Below are positions 25,977-35,004 of a DNA stretch of 38,730 bases, piece after piece. Under the pieces are notes generated by a model. It was not told the DNA's origin. It ran no database searches and saw only the letters and a program-made list of their open reading frames with translations. Each line of letters opens with the position of its first letter. The stretch's first letter is position 1. The position numbers and the translations under genes were made by a program. The DNA is from GCA-2698665 sp038101125 (GTDB lineage Bacteria > Pseudomonadota > Gammaproteobacteria > GCA-002705445 > GCA-002716945), in the NCBI GenBank assembly GCA_038101125.1, contig JAYNVZ010000010.1, forward strand, positions 1-38,730, in the 5' to 3' direction.

Positions 25977-26189
25977 TTATTGATTTTTCATTGTACTAAT
26001 TCCAAACGGGATATACAGTGGGCACCAACCCAATGAACCAGTTAGAATAGGCACTATACCAATTAATCCCCAAGGCATTGGAATTGCTCCTGCCATAGTG
26101 AAATACAAAATTGCTATACCAGCGATAACTCTGAGCATACGCTCCATTCCACCGATATTTGTGCACATTGTTTTAGGTGTTGTTCCCAT
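25977..26189 (-). CDS. DUF2892 family small membrane protein
   Basis: The 70 residues include TNIGGMERMLRVIAGIAIL and PWGLIGIVPILTGSLGWCPLY, ending LYIPFGIST, the typical layout of DUF2892: two membrane helices with a conserved GWCPLY turn. Members include the membrane part of the rhodanese YgaP, so a link to sulfur handling is conceivable, but no rhodanese domain is attached here. It lies about 70 bases after iscU on the same strand and just before a strong terminator, so it is likely the last gene of the isc transcript. Function unknown. Confidence 0.85.
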   Translation of the reverse strand: MGTTPKTMCTNIGGMERMLRVIAGIAILYFTMAGAIPMPWGLIGIVPILTGSLGWCPLYIPFGISTMKNQ

Positions 26190-26258
26190 TATGTTTACTC
26201 CTCAAGTTAACTTAACTTCTATTATAGACAAATTCCAATTACATTTACAATAATTAAG

Positions 26259-26642
26259 TTATTTAGCTGATTTTGTCTTGTAATCATCAATTGCAGCAGT
26301 TATTGCATCTTCAGCTAATACTGAACAATGAATTTTTACCGGAGGCAAAGCTAACTCTTCAGCTATGTCTGAGTTCTTAATTAAAGAAGCCTCTGTTAGC
26401 GATTTCCCTTTGACCCATTCAGTCAAAAGAGAACTTGACGCAATGGCTGACCCACAGCCATATGTCTTAAATTTAGCATCCTCAATTATTCCATCATCAT
26501 TGACTTTTATCTGAAGTTTCATGACATCGCCGCACGCAGGAGCTCCTACCATACCAGTGCCAATCTTACTGTCGTTTTTGTCAAAAGTACCTACATTTCT
26601 TGGATTTTCATAGTGATCCAACACTTTATCGCTATATGCCAT
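26259..26642 (-). CDS. iscU: Iron-sulfur cluster scaffold IscU
   Basis: IscU holds nascent [2Fe-2S] clusters and passes them on. The 127 residues have all three ligand cysteines: in GAPACGDVMKL (about 37), in KTYGCGSAIASSS (about 63) and in LPPVKIHCSVLAEDAI (about 106), with the conserved Asp after the first. LPPVK, the binding site for the chaperone HscA, is intact, so hscA probably exists elsewhere. It starts 13 bases after the iscR stop; the usual cysteine desulfurase gene iscS between them is missing. The partner genes iscA, hscBA and fdx are also not in this window. Confidence 0.96.
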   Translation of the reverse strand: MAYSDKVLDHYENPRNVGTFDKNDSKIGTGMVGAPACGDVMKLQIKVNDDGIIEDAKFKTYGCGSAIASSSLLTEWVKGKSLTEASLIKNSDIAEELALPPVKIHCSVLAEDAITAAIDDYKTKSAK

Positions 26643-26655
26643 ATATTTCTCCCAA

Positions 26656-27105
26656 TTAGGCTATATTCCAACTCTTATCTTGGGCCATAGGTTCCTCGGC
26701 TACTTGGACACTAGGCTCAATAAAATCTGAGTTTCCATCCTCTATCAAGCTACCTAATGTAACTGTCTCTAAATAATTACATAGTCTATCACTGAATTTA
26801 TCCCAAATCACCTCATCTTTGCTCTCTGAACCTGTATGCATAGGCATATCTGAGTTGATAGCATTGATAATTTGCGCAATTGAAATATCTTTTGGCTCCA
26901 ATGATAACTTGTAACCGCCTCCTGGCCCACGAACACCAGACACGAGGTTATGCTTCCTAAGTAGAGCAAATAATTGCTCTAAATATGATAGTGATATACC
27001 TTGATGTTTAGATATATCTAATAATGTTTTAGGTTTTTTCGATTTATTAAGGGCAATGTTAATCATTGCTTTAATTGCGTATCTTCCTTTTCCTGATAAT
27101 TTCAT
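26656..27105 (-). CDS. iscR: Rrf2 family regulator IscR lacking the Fe-S ligand cysteines
   Basis: The 149 residues align closely with E. coli IscR through the DNA-binding part: LSGKGRYAIKAMINIALN, ISLSYLEQLFALLRKHNLVS, VRGPGGGYKLS. The cluster region differs sharply. Where IscR has three cysteines and a histidine (the C-x5-C-x5-C-x2-H pattern), this protein reads MPMHTGSESKDEVIWDKF, with no cysteine, then rejoins the family at FSDRLCNYLETVTLGSLIE. It should therefore be unable to hold a [2Fe-2S] cluster in the normal way and may act as a permanently apo-type regulator. A GGAGAG site precedes the ATG. It is followed by iscU. Confidence 0.88.
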   Translation of the reverse strand: MKLSGKGRYAIKAMINIALNKSKKPKTLLDISKHQGISLSYLEQLFALLRKHNLVSGVRGPGGGYKLSLEPKDISIAQIINAINSDMPMHTGSESKDEVIWDKFSDRLCNYLETVTLGSLIEDGNSDFIEPSVQVAEEPMAQDKSWNIA

Positions 27106-27134
27106 CTTAATCTCTCCATTTATAAGTTTAAAAT

Positions 27135-27177
27135 TACCCCTTTATTAAATGGTATGGCATTAAAAACAAAATTTCAA
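27135..27177 (-). promoter_or_regulatory. iscR promoter with a dyad operator candidate
   Basis: On the reverse strand TTGAAA, 17 bases and TACCAT form a plausible sigma-70 promoter (27149-27177). The -10 is the start of an imperfect 20-base dyad, TACC-N2-TT-N-AT-N-AA-N2-GGTA, at 27135-27154. Such a place is right for a repressor, perhaps IscR itself. The dyad does not clearly match the E. coli type 1 or type 2 IscR sites. Confidence 0.45.
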
Positions 27178-27228
27178 GATTAGTAGGGTTTTTTTGATAA
27201 TATATATTAATGAGTTTTATTCTGTAAA

Positions 27229-27657
27229 CTATTGATATATATTATTATTTTTTAAAATTGATTTTAGCCAAAAATAAATATTTAGATTAATTCTAATCTT
27301 AGCATCTATATTTTCCTCAAAATTTTTATTTTGAGCTAGTGATTTTACTTCCAATAGCTTTGCGTCTTTATACAAAGTAAACACCAAATGAGGCTTAATA
27401 GAATAGCTATTTATAGTTAAACCGTGCGGTTTATATTTATAATAAAACCTGAATATATCAGTATATTTTGATATTGTTACTGGCTCATACTGCATTACGT
27501 TATTATTGATTGTGATTGTAGATAGAGAATTATTGTTATCGAGCAATCTAAAAACATCCTTGAACAAATAGTAATTATTCTCATAGATCTTCATCAGATG
27601 GTCAAAGTTCATCATTTTGTAATTTGAATTATACTTGGCACTAAAATTTATATTCAT
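27229..27657 (-). CDS. DUF1249 (YqiB-like) protein
   Basis: This is a 142-residue soluble protein. The order MNFDHLMKIYENNYYLFKDV, YEPVTISKYTDIFRFYY, LVFTLYKDAKLLEV and a C-terminal NIYFWLKSIL follows E. coli YqiB: MRLCEMNFSQL, ESTRYTTLV, VRLYHDAMVAEV, then NQFLADWL. The family is mostly found in beta- and gammaproteobacteria and has no established function. In many genomes it sits near cpdA and nudF, which are absent here. It is divergent from infA, and the iscR gene lies 123 bases downstream on the same strand. The sequence is rich in Asn and Lys, and homology is moderate. Confidence 0.7.
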   Translation of the reverse strand: MNINFSAKYNSNYKMMNFDHLMKIYENNYYLFKDVFRLLDNNNSLSTITINNNVMQYEPVTISKYTDIFRFYYKYKPHGLTINSYSIKPHLVFTLYKDAKLLEVKSLAQNKNFEENIDAKIRINLNIYFWLKSILKNNNIYQ

Positions 27658-27676
27658 ACACTATTCAATTATTATT

Positions 27677-27685
27677 TGTTATACT
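27677..27685 (+). promoter_or_regulatory. Extended -10 promoter of infA
   Basis: TGTTATACT fits TGnTATAnT. Transcription would begin near 27692, leaving a leader of about 28 bases without a visible Shine-Dalgarno. Confidence 0.45.
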
Positions 27686-27719
27686 GGCAACACTCTAAAT
27701 TTACAATTTTATATAAAAT

Positions 27720-27938
27720 ATGTCAAAAGATGAACAAATAGAAATGTCTGGAAAAGTTATAGAAACATTACCTAATACAATGTTTCGTGTCGAGCTAGAA
27801 AACGGACATGTCGTTACAGCGCATATTTCAGGCAAAATCAGGAAACACTATATAAGAATTCTAAGAGGTGATAAAGTTATGGTTGCGTTAACGCCTTATG
27901 ACTTATCTAAAGGAAGAATAATTTTTAGAGATAAATAA
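27720..27938 (+). CDS. infA: Translation initiation factor IF-1
   Basis: IF-1 binds the ribosomal A site during initiation. The 72 residues are the exact E. coli length and form a single S1/OB fold: IEMSGKVIETLPNTMFRVEL, NGHVVTAHISGKIRKHYIRI, LRGDKVMVALTPYDLSKGRI. All usual conserved positions are present. It is transcribed alone, divergent from the DUF1249 gene, and its stop abuts the convergent icd stop with no spacing. No Shine-Dalgarno is seen before the ATG. Confidence 0.98.
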   Translation: MSKDEQIEMSGKVIETLPNTMFRVELENGHVVTAHISGKIRKHYIRILRGDKVMVALTPYDLSKGRIIFRDK

Positions 27939-29258
27939 TTACATATTATCTATAACAGCATCGCCGAATCCCTGAGTACTTACTAATGTAGCCCCTGGAA
28001 CTAATTTCATAAGCTCTTGCTTTATTTCTTCAGCCGTATGTTTTTCTTTGGATTTAGGTCTAATAAATTTTTTACCTGCCCTAGCTCTTGCTAAGTCAAA
28101 TGTTAATTGTTTCTTTTGAATAGCGCCGATCACACCTTTTAAAACGTAGTCAGCTGCTTCATTCCAGCCCATGTATCTCAACATCATCTCGCCTGATAGA
28201 ATAATTGAGCTCGGATTAACTCGGTTTTTACCAGCAAAAGATTCGGCTGATCCATGTGTTGCTTCAAATACCGCATATCCGTCTCCAATATTAGCACCTG
28301 GCGCAATACCTATCCCACCAACTTGGGCAGCTAGAGCATCAGATATATAATCACCATTTAGATTTAACGTTGCTATCACTTCATGTTGCTCAGGAACTAA
28401 AATTATTTGTTGAAGGAAATTGTCAGCTATACAATCTTTAATTGTCAGCTCATGTTTTGAAGTAGGACAAACCACTGTATAAGTACCATTTTTGTTTGGG
28501 CGACCATTATATTTATTTTTAATTAATTCATACGCCCAATCTCTAAAGGCACCCTCAGTATATTTCATAATGTTGCCTTTGTGGACAATCGTGAGAGAAT
28601 CTCTTTTTTCGCTTAAGGCAAATTCTATCGCCATGTTTATCAATCTCTCAGAACCCTCTTTTGAAACTGGCTTGATGCCAATACCACAATTATCTTCAAA
28701 ACGAAATGGTGATTCACCAAGTTCGCTTTTAATAAATTCTATAATTTTTTTAGCGCCATCTGAGCCAGGTTTCCATTCTATGCCTGTATATAGGTCTTCT
28801 GTATTCTCTCTAAAGACAACCATGTCTGTTAGATTTGACTCAACCATAGGGCTGTTTGTCCCAGGAAAATATCTTATGGGTCTAACGCATGCAAATAAGT
28901 CTAATTTTTGTCTAATACTTACATTAATTGACTTAAACCCATTGCCTATAGGTGTAGTAAGTGGGCCTTTAATTGAAACTCTATATTTTTTCATTGCATC
29001 AATTGTTTCTTGTGGCAAAAGTTCGCCACATATATCTATCGCTTGCTGACCAGCATAGATCTCCATCCATTTGATTTCTTTAGAGACGCCGTAAGCCCTG
29101 CCTATGGCATAATTGAGCACCCTTTTCATAACAGGCGTGACATCTATACCAATGCCATCGCCAATTATGTATGGAACTATTGGTTTATCAGGTGTAACTA
29201 TCGATCCATTTTTGAATGATATAACCTGTCCACCGTTAGGTTCATTAAATTTAATCAT
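27939..29258 (-). CDS. icd: NADP-type isocitrate dehydrogenase
   Basis: Icd oxidises isocitrate to 2-oxoglutarate in the TCA cycle. The 439 residues match E. coli Icd throughout: IIGDGIGIDVTPVM, GPLTTPIGNGFKSINVSIRQ with the substrate-binding serine (the site phosphorylated by AceK in E. coli), FRENTEDLYTGIEW, and NLNGDYISDALAAQVGGIG. It is 23 residues longer than E. coli because a charged stretch (KKFIRPKSKEKHTAEEIKQE) is inserted before the C-terminal GFGDAVIDNM. Directly upstream on the same strand is aceA, its competitor for isocitrate; no aceK is in view. Confidence 0.96.
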   Translation of the reverse strand: MIKFNEPNGGQVISFKNGSIVTPDKPIVPYIIGDGIGIDVTPVMKRVLNYAIGRAYGVSKEIKWMEIYAGQQAIDICGELLPQETIDAMKKYRVSIKGPLTTPIGNGFKSINVSIRQKLDLFACVRPIRYFPGTNSPMVESNLTDMVVFRENTEDLYTGIEWKPGSDGAKKIIEFIKSELGESPFRFEDNCGIGIKPVSKEGSERLINMAIEFALSEKRDSLTIVHKGNIMKYTEGAFRDWAYELIKNKYNGRPNKNGTYTVVCPTSKHELTIKDCIADNFLQQIILVPEQHEVIATLNLNGDYISDALAAQVGGIGIAPGANIGDGYAVFEATHGSAESFAGKNRVNPSSIILSGEMMLRYMGWNEAADYVLKGVIGAIQKKQLTFDLARARAGKKFIRPKSKEKHTAEEIKQELMKLVPGATLVSTQGFGDAVIDNM

Positions 29259-29290
29259 AACTATTCAAGCCTGAGTAAATATAATTAATT

Positions 29291-30571
29291 TTATTTTTCA
29301 AACTGTTCTTCTTCTGTCGAACCTGTCAGAGCTGTAGTTGAAGATGTTCCGCCTTGAATTACTTGTGTAACCGTATCAAAATATCCAGTTCCAACTTCTC
29401 TCTGATGTTTAGTTGCAGTGTAGCCATCTTTTTCAGATGCAAATTCAGCTTCTTGTAATTTTACGTAAGCTGTCATTTGGCTCTCATTATAACCCTTTGC
29501 TAGTTCAAACATACTATGATTAAGAGCGTGGAAGCCAGCTAGAGTTATGAATTGAAATTTATATCCCATAGCGCCTAACTCTTTTTGGAATTTAGCAATT
29601 TGAGCATCATCTAGTTTTTTCTTCCAATTAAATGAAGGTGAGCAATTATATGCTAGTAATTGTTCTGGATGTTCTTTCTTTAAAGCCTCAGCAAATTGCT
29701 TAGCAAATGCTAAATCTGGAACACCTGTCTCACACCATACTAAATCAGCATAAGGTGCATATGCCAAACCACGAGATATATCTTGCTCAATTCCGTTGTT
29801 AACCCTATAAAAGCCCTCTGCGGTTCTCTCTCCAGTACAAAATTCTTTGTCTCTTGGATCGATATCACTTGTGATTAAATTAGCTGCCTCTGCATCAGTT
29901 CTTGCGAGAAGAACTGTTGGTACCTCAGACACATCAGCTGCTAATCTTGCAGCAGCAAGTTTTTGAACAGCTTCTTGGGTCGGCACAAGAACTTTTCCAC
30001 CCATATGACCACATTTTTTTGCAGATGCTAACTGATCTTCAAAATGTACACCAGCTGCACCAGCTTCTATCATAGCTTTCATTAATTCAAAAGCATTTAG
30101 GACGCCACCAAATCCAGCTTCTGCATCTGCGACTATTGGAAGCATGTAATCAACCATATCATTGCCTTCAGCAATATTTAACTGATCTGCCCTTCGCAAA
30201 GAATTATTAATTCTTTTAACTACACTTGGCACACTATCTACAGGATAAAGTGATTGATCTGGATACATTTGCATACCAGTATTTGCATCACCAGCTACTT
30301 GCCATCCTGATAAGTATACTGCTTTAAGACCTGCCTTTGCCTGTTGCATAGCCTGATTACCTGTTAAAGCTCCAAGAGCATTAACAAAATCTTCGGTATT
30401 AATTAAATTCCATAGTTTTTCAGCGCCGTTTTTCGCCAAGGTATGTTCTATTCTTACGCTTCCACTACATTTTGCTACTTCTTCAGCTGTGTAGTCTCGT
30501 TTTACATTTTTCCATCTTGGGTTAGTGTCCCAGTCTTTTTGGATATCATTTGCAGATCTAATTTTATTCAT
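29291..30571 (-). CDS. aceA: Isocitrate lyase
   Basis: AceA splits isocitrate into succinate and glyoxylate, the first step of the glyoxylate bypass, needed for growth on acetate or fatty acids. The 426 residues are full length (E. coli 434). They contain the TIM-barrel start KAVYLSGWQVAGDAN, the active-site loop KKCGHMGGKVLVPTQEAVQK with the catalytic cysteine, and WCETGVPDLAFAKQFAEAL and YNCSPSFNWKKKL. The tail ends with an STTALTGSTEEEQF motif like that of E. coli. It lies upstream of icd by about 30 bases. Malate synthase, the second bypass enzyme, is not in the window. Divergent from mnmA. Confidence 0.97.
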   Translation of the reverse strand: MNKIRSANDIQKDWDTNPRWKNVKRDYTAEEVAKCSGSVRIEHTLAKNGAEKLWNLINTEDFVNALGALTGNQAMQQAKAGLKAVYLSGWQVAGDANTGMQMYPDQSLYPVDSVPSVVKRINNSLRRADQLNIAEGNDMVDYMLPIVADAEAGFGGVLNAFELMKAMIEAGAAGVHFEDQLASAKKCGHMGGKVLVPTQEAVQKLAAARLAADVSEVPTVLLARTDAEAANLITSDIDPRDKEFCTGERTAEGFYRVNNGIEQDISRGLAYAPYADLVWCETGVPDLAFAKQFAEALKKEHPEQLLAYNCSPSFNWKKKLDDAQIAKFQKELGAMGYKFQFITLAGFHALNHSMFELAKGYNESQMTAYVKLQEAEFASEKDGYTATKHQREVGTGYFDTVTQVIQGGTSSTTALTGSTEEEQFEK

Positions 30572-30649
30572 TGTTACCTCTTGAACATCGATATATTATA
30601 ATTTAGCGTAGATGATACTATTAAGTAGTGAAATTAACAAATATTTATA

Positions 30650-31720
30650 ATGAATTCTCATAAAAAAATCATAGTTGGCATGTCTGGAGGGGTAGACTCC
30701 TCAGTAAGCGCTATCCTTTTGAAGGAACAGGGGTACGACGTTACCGGGTTATTTATGAAAAATTGGGAAGAGGACGATACTGATAATAACTGTAATTCAA
30801 AAAAAGATTATGAAGATGCATCCAGGATATCTAAAAAACTTGGAATAAAGCTCATGACTGTTAATTTCGCTGATAAATACTGGGATCTTGTATTTAAAAG
30901 ATTTATAGATGAATTAAACAGCGGATTAACGCCTAATCCAGACATATATTGCAACACAGAAATCAAATTTAACTATTTCCTGAATTATGCACTCTCGCAA
31001 AAATGCGATAAGGTTGCAACAGGACATTATGCAAAAATAAAATTCAATAAGGACATATATTCATTAAATATTCCTAAAGATGAAACAAAAGATCAGACTT
31101 ATTTTCTTTACATGTTGAATCAAAGTATTATGAAGAACCTCATCTTCCCATTGGAGGACATACAAAAAGAAGATGTAAAAAATATAGTGAAGCGGTTTGA
31201 TATCTCCATATATGAAAAAAAAGAAAGTATGGGAATATGTTTTATTGGCAAAAAAAACTTTTCGAATTTCATAAAAAAATATATTAATGATAATCCTGGA
31301 GACATATGTGACGAGAATGGCCTACTTCTTGGTAAACATAATGGTCTATTTAACTATACTCTTGGTCAGCGGAAAGGAATAAAAATTGGAGGTCATAAAG
31401 ACTATGATGAAAAACCCTGGTTTGTGATTAGAAAAGATAATTTAAAAAATATTTTGGTAGTTAGCCAAAATGAGAAAAAGCTATTATCATCTAGATTGAT
31501 AAATTTAAGGAACACAACTTGGATAAGTGAAAAGCCAAAAGAGAATATTCAATATAAAGCTAGATTTAGACACAGAGGTAAATTTATTCCTGTTAAGATT
31601 GGTATTAAAAACAGTGGATATACATTAAATATGATTGAATTGGAGAGAGCTATTACTCCAGGTCAATCAGCAGTATTATACAAAGATAATGAGTGTATTG
31701 GTGGAGGTATTATTAGCTAA
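30650..31720 (+). CDS. mnmA: tRNA-specific 2-thiouridylase MnmA
   Basis: MnmA adds sulfur to uridine 34 of tRNA-Lys, -Glu and -Gln. The 356 residues begin with the PP-loop MSGGVDSSVSAILLKEQGY. The first active cysteine is in NPDIYCNTEIKFNYFL and the second in MGICFIGKKNFSNFI, as needed for the persulfide mechanism. ATGHYAKI and the C-terminal beta-barrel domain (LGQRKGIKIGG, ARFRHRGKF) complete the family. It needs sulfur from IscS, whose gene is not in the window. It is followed by hflD with one base between stop and start. Confidence 0.97.
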   Translation: MNSHKKIIVGMSGGVDSSVSAILLKEQGYDVTGLFMKNWEEDDTDNNCNSKKDYEDASRISKKLGIKLMTVNFADKYWDLVFKRFIDELNSGLTPNPDIYCNTEIKFNYFLNYALSQKCDKVATGHYAKIKFNKDIYSLNIPKDETKDQTYFLYMLNQSIMKNLIFPLEDIQKEDVKNIVKRFDISIYEKKESMGICFIGKKNFSNFIKKYINDNPGDICDENGLLLGKHNGLFNYTLGQRKGIKIGGHKDYDEKPWFVIRKDNLKNILVVSQNEKKLLSSRLINLRNTTWISEKPKENIQYKARFRHRGKFIPVKIGIKNSGYTLNMIELERAITPGQSAVLYKDNECIGGGIIS

Positions 31721-31721
31721 T

Positions 31722-32348
31722 ATGTGGAGTAACAATATAAATGAACAAACTATTGCTCTTGCCGGCCTTTATCAATGCTGTGAAACTGTATCAAAAATTG
31801 CATGGAATGGTGAATATAATGAATATGAAATCCGTCCACTTATAAATTGTATTCTCAAACTTAATTCTACTAATACTGAAAGCATATATATTGATATATC
31901 AAGTTTAAAGTCAGGACTAATTTATCTCAAAAAACAAATTATTGGAGATATATTTACAAGAAGCAGTGAAACACGTAGATATATCGAGTCCCTTAACCAG
32001 TTATCAGATAATCTTTTATCGGATGAAAAATGTATTAAAAGAGTACAAACTTTTCTGAATAAAATGGATGATGAAATAGATTCCATGAGCGTTGATGATC
32101 AGGTAATAGAACTATCTAATATATATCAAAACACATTAAGTGCATTTGAACCAAGAATAGTCGTTAATGGAGAAAATGTTTACCTAACCGATAAAATTCA
32201 TGCTGCAAGAATTAGAACGGCCTTGTTCGCTGGGGTGAGATCTACAATATTATGGCGACAATTAGGAGGCTCCAAGTTGAAGCTATTTCTTAATAAACGT
32301 AAATTTTCAAATCAAATAGATATATTCTTAAATACAATCAAGAATTAG
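31722..32348 (+). CDS. hflD: HflD family protein
   Basis: HflD is a peripheral membrane protein that in E. coli affects lambda CII stability; its general role is unclear. The 208-residue product keeps the family's N-terminal TIALAGLYQCCETVSKIA and the C-terminal LSAFEPRIVVNG, then HAARIRTALFAGVRSTILWRQ and LGGSKLKLFLNKR, close to the E. coli LGPRIQV and AGIRAAVLWHQVGGGRLQLM. The ATG at 31722 gives a start that fits the family; the longer frame runs back into mnmA. Normally mnmA-hflD-purB are consecutive, but here purB is 5.8 kb away. The 3' end overlaps the convergent acnA end by 11 bases. Confidence 0.9.
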   Translation: MWSNNINEQTIALAGLYQCCETVSKIAWNGEYNEYEIRPLINCILKLNSTNTESIYIDISSLKSGLIYLKKQIIGDIFTRSSETRRYIESLNQLSDNLLSDEKCIKRVQTFLNKMDDEIDSMSVDDQVIELSNIYQNTLSAFEPRIVVNGENVYLTDKIHAARIRTALFAGVRSTILWRQLGGSKLKLFLNKRKFSNQIDIFLNTIKN

Positions 32349-34945
32349 CGATATTCTTGAGAACATAATTTAAGATACCGTCATTTGTAAAATAATTCCA
32401 TTCCATTGCAGTATCAATTCGAATCTTAACCGTAAACTCAAATGATGCATTATTTTTTGTTGTCATGATTGTGACTTTTTTATCGTTTACATTCACCTTG
32501 TTGATCGTGAATTGAGAGGTCATATCTNNNNNNNNNNGTCATATCTAAACCTAATTTCTCAAAATTATCTCCATCTAAAAACTCAAGAGGAAGAACGCCC
32601 ATGCCCACTAGATTAGATCTATGAATTCTCTCAAAACTTTCAGCTATCACTGCTTTTACTCCAAGCAACTTAGTCCCTTTTGCGGCCCAATCCCTCGAGG
32701 AACCGCAGCCATAGTTTTTGCCTGCAAAAATTATAAGATTATCATTATCTTTTTTATATAACTCAGCTGCATCATACACTGCCATTTCTTTATCTGATGG
32801 AATATGTTTGGTATATCCGCCAGTTGTCCCTGGAACAATTTTATTTGCAATCCTAATATTTGCAAAAGTACCTCTTTTCATAATTTGGTAGTTACCTCTT
32901 CTCGAACCATAAGAGTTGAAATCTGCAACTTGAGTTCCATTATTAACAAGGAATTTTCCAGCTGGAGTTGTGTCTTTAAAAGAACCAGCTGGTGAAATAT
33001 GATCTGTAGTGACACTATCACCTAACACAAGCAATGGGTAGGCTTTTGTGATTTCATTAAGTTTACCGAGGTCCTCATCCATATTTTCAAAAAATGGGGA
33101 TGGTTGAATGTAAGTAGATGCATCTTGCCAATCAAAATAATCAGAATCAGCTGTATCGATTTTTTTCCAATTCTCATCACCATCGAATAGATCACTATAT
33201 GAGTCAGTAAACATTTTTCTGTCTATGTTTTCACTAACTACTGATTCAATTTGTTTTGAAGAAGGCCATATATCTTTGAGGTATACGTCATTACCGTTAT
33301 GATCAGTACCCAAACTATCTTTTGATATATCTAGTCCTATCTGACCAACTAGTGAGTATGCTATTACAAGCATAGGCGATGCAAGAAAGTTCATCTTGAT
33401 CTCAGGATGAATCCTGCCCTCAAAGTTTCTGTTTCCAGATAATATTGAGCTAACTATTAAATCTTTTTTGGCAATTTCATCCACATACTCTTGTTTGATA
33501 GGACCAGAGTTCCCTATACATGTGGTGCAACCGTAACCTATGATGTTAAATCCTAACTCATCAAAATATTTGATTAATTTAGCTTTTTCTAGGTAATTTT
33601 TAACAACTCTTGAACCTGGAGCCAAAGACGTTTTTACCCACTCTTTCACCTTAAGTCCCTTTTCAACTGCATTTTTTGCTAATAAGCCTGCTCCAATAAT
33701 TACACTTGGGTTTGATGTATTAGTGCAGCTTGTTATAGCTGCAATCATTATCGCGCCATCTACAAGACCTGTGTCATCACTTGATTTATTTTTTTTCTGT
33801 TTTTTTACTTCATCTACTACAGTTTTCTTGACATCTCTCAAAGTAACTCTATCTTCTGGCCTTTTGGGTCCAGAAAGACATGCCTGAACAGTTGAAATAT
33901 CTAACTCTAAGTTTTGGCTATATATAACTTTATCTGAGGTATTTCTAAATAATCCAACTTTTTTAGAATAATTTTTAATAATATCAATTTGGTTAGATTC
34001 TTTTCCAGTGGTATGCATATAATTTAACGTCATATCGTCAATTGGAAAGAATCCACATGTTGCTCCATACTCTGGCGCCATGTTAGCTATAGTACATCTA
34101 TCAGCTATCGAGAGATTATCTAAAGCATCTCCATAAAATTCTACAAACTTTCCTACTACATTCGCTTTCCTAAGTTGCTCTACTATAGTTAATACTAAAT
34201 CAGTAGCAGTGGTTGATTTTTCCATTTCACCTGTCAACTTAAAACCAATTACTTCTGGAAGTAACATAGGAATAGGTTGGCCTAACATTGCAGCTTCAGC
34301 TTCAATACCACCGACTCCCCAACCCAGCACACCTAAACCATTAACCATGGTTGTATGTGAATCTGTCCCTACAACAGTGTCCGGGTACAAAACATCATTT
34401 TTGTTGAATATTACTTGAGAAATATACTCAATATTTATCTGATGAATTATTCCATTATTTGGCGGTACGATTCTAAGATTCTTAAATGCACCTTGACCCC
34501 ATTTAAGTAATCTATATCGCTCAATATTTCTTTTGTATTCGAGCTGTGTATTCAGATCTTTTGAATCAGCTGTTCCATAATGATCTACCATTACAGAATG
34601 ATCTATAACTAAATCAGTTTGACATTGTGGGTTTATAAGCGAAGGATCGCCATTAAGAGCTTTTACGGCATCTCTCATGGAAGCTAGATCGACTACTGCT
34701 GGTACACCAGTAAAGTCCTGCATTATAACTCTACTTGGATAGAAGGTAATCTCTGTTTGATCTTCAACGCTACCATCCCAAGATTGAAATTTCTTGATAA
34801 CATCGTCAGAAATATTTTTGTTATTTCTTACATAATTCTCTAGTAGTACTCTAAGCGAATACGGTAAGTGAGTTATATTTGTTTTACTTATATCGAAAAT
34901 ACTATATTGAGTACCTGACAGCTCTAGTTGATCTTTAAAATCCAT
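32338..34945 (-). CDS. acnA: Aconitate hydratase A (interrupted by an assembly artefact)
   Basis: AcnA is a [4Fe-4S] enzyme that isomerises citrate to isocitrate. The cluster cysteines are in ITSCTNTSNPSV and GYGCTTCIGNSGP; GTDSHTTMVNGLGVLGWGVG and YGCGSSRDWAAKG are the active-site loops. The frame seems to break near the C-terminus at the ten N, but the bases on the two sides share GTCATATCT. Merging them gives KLGLDMTSQFTINKV in one frame and a total of 863 codons, ending IDTAMEWNYFTNDGILNYVL as in E. coli AcnA. The gene is therefore intact. It follows the ExbB/ExbD-like module on the same strand and is convergent with hflD. Confidence 0.96.
32528..32537. other. Ten-N run between overlapping contig ends in acnA
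   Basis: The nine bases GTCATATCT occur immediately on both sides (32519-32527 and 32538-32546). Removing the N and one copy restores the acnA frame and the family length, so the true gap is negative and no sequence is missing. Confidence 0.88.
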
Positions 34946-35004
34946 GTTCTTATTCTCTCAAAAAATTGTGGATATTCTATCATAAAAAAGTCAAATATTT
35001 CATA

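Noticed and set aside
28492..29049. A 185-residue plus-strand frame
   Set aside because: It is antisense to icd; long shadow frames are expected opposite conserved genes.
32338..32523. A separate 61-residue gene after acnA
   Set aside because: It is the C-terminus of aconitase, rejoined in frame when the duplicated nine bases are merged.
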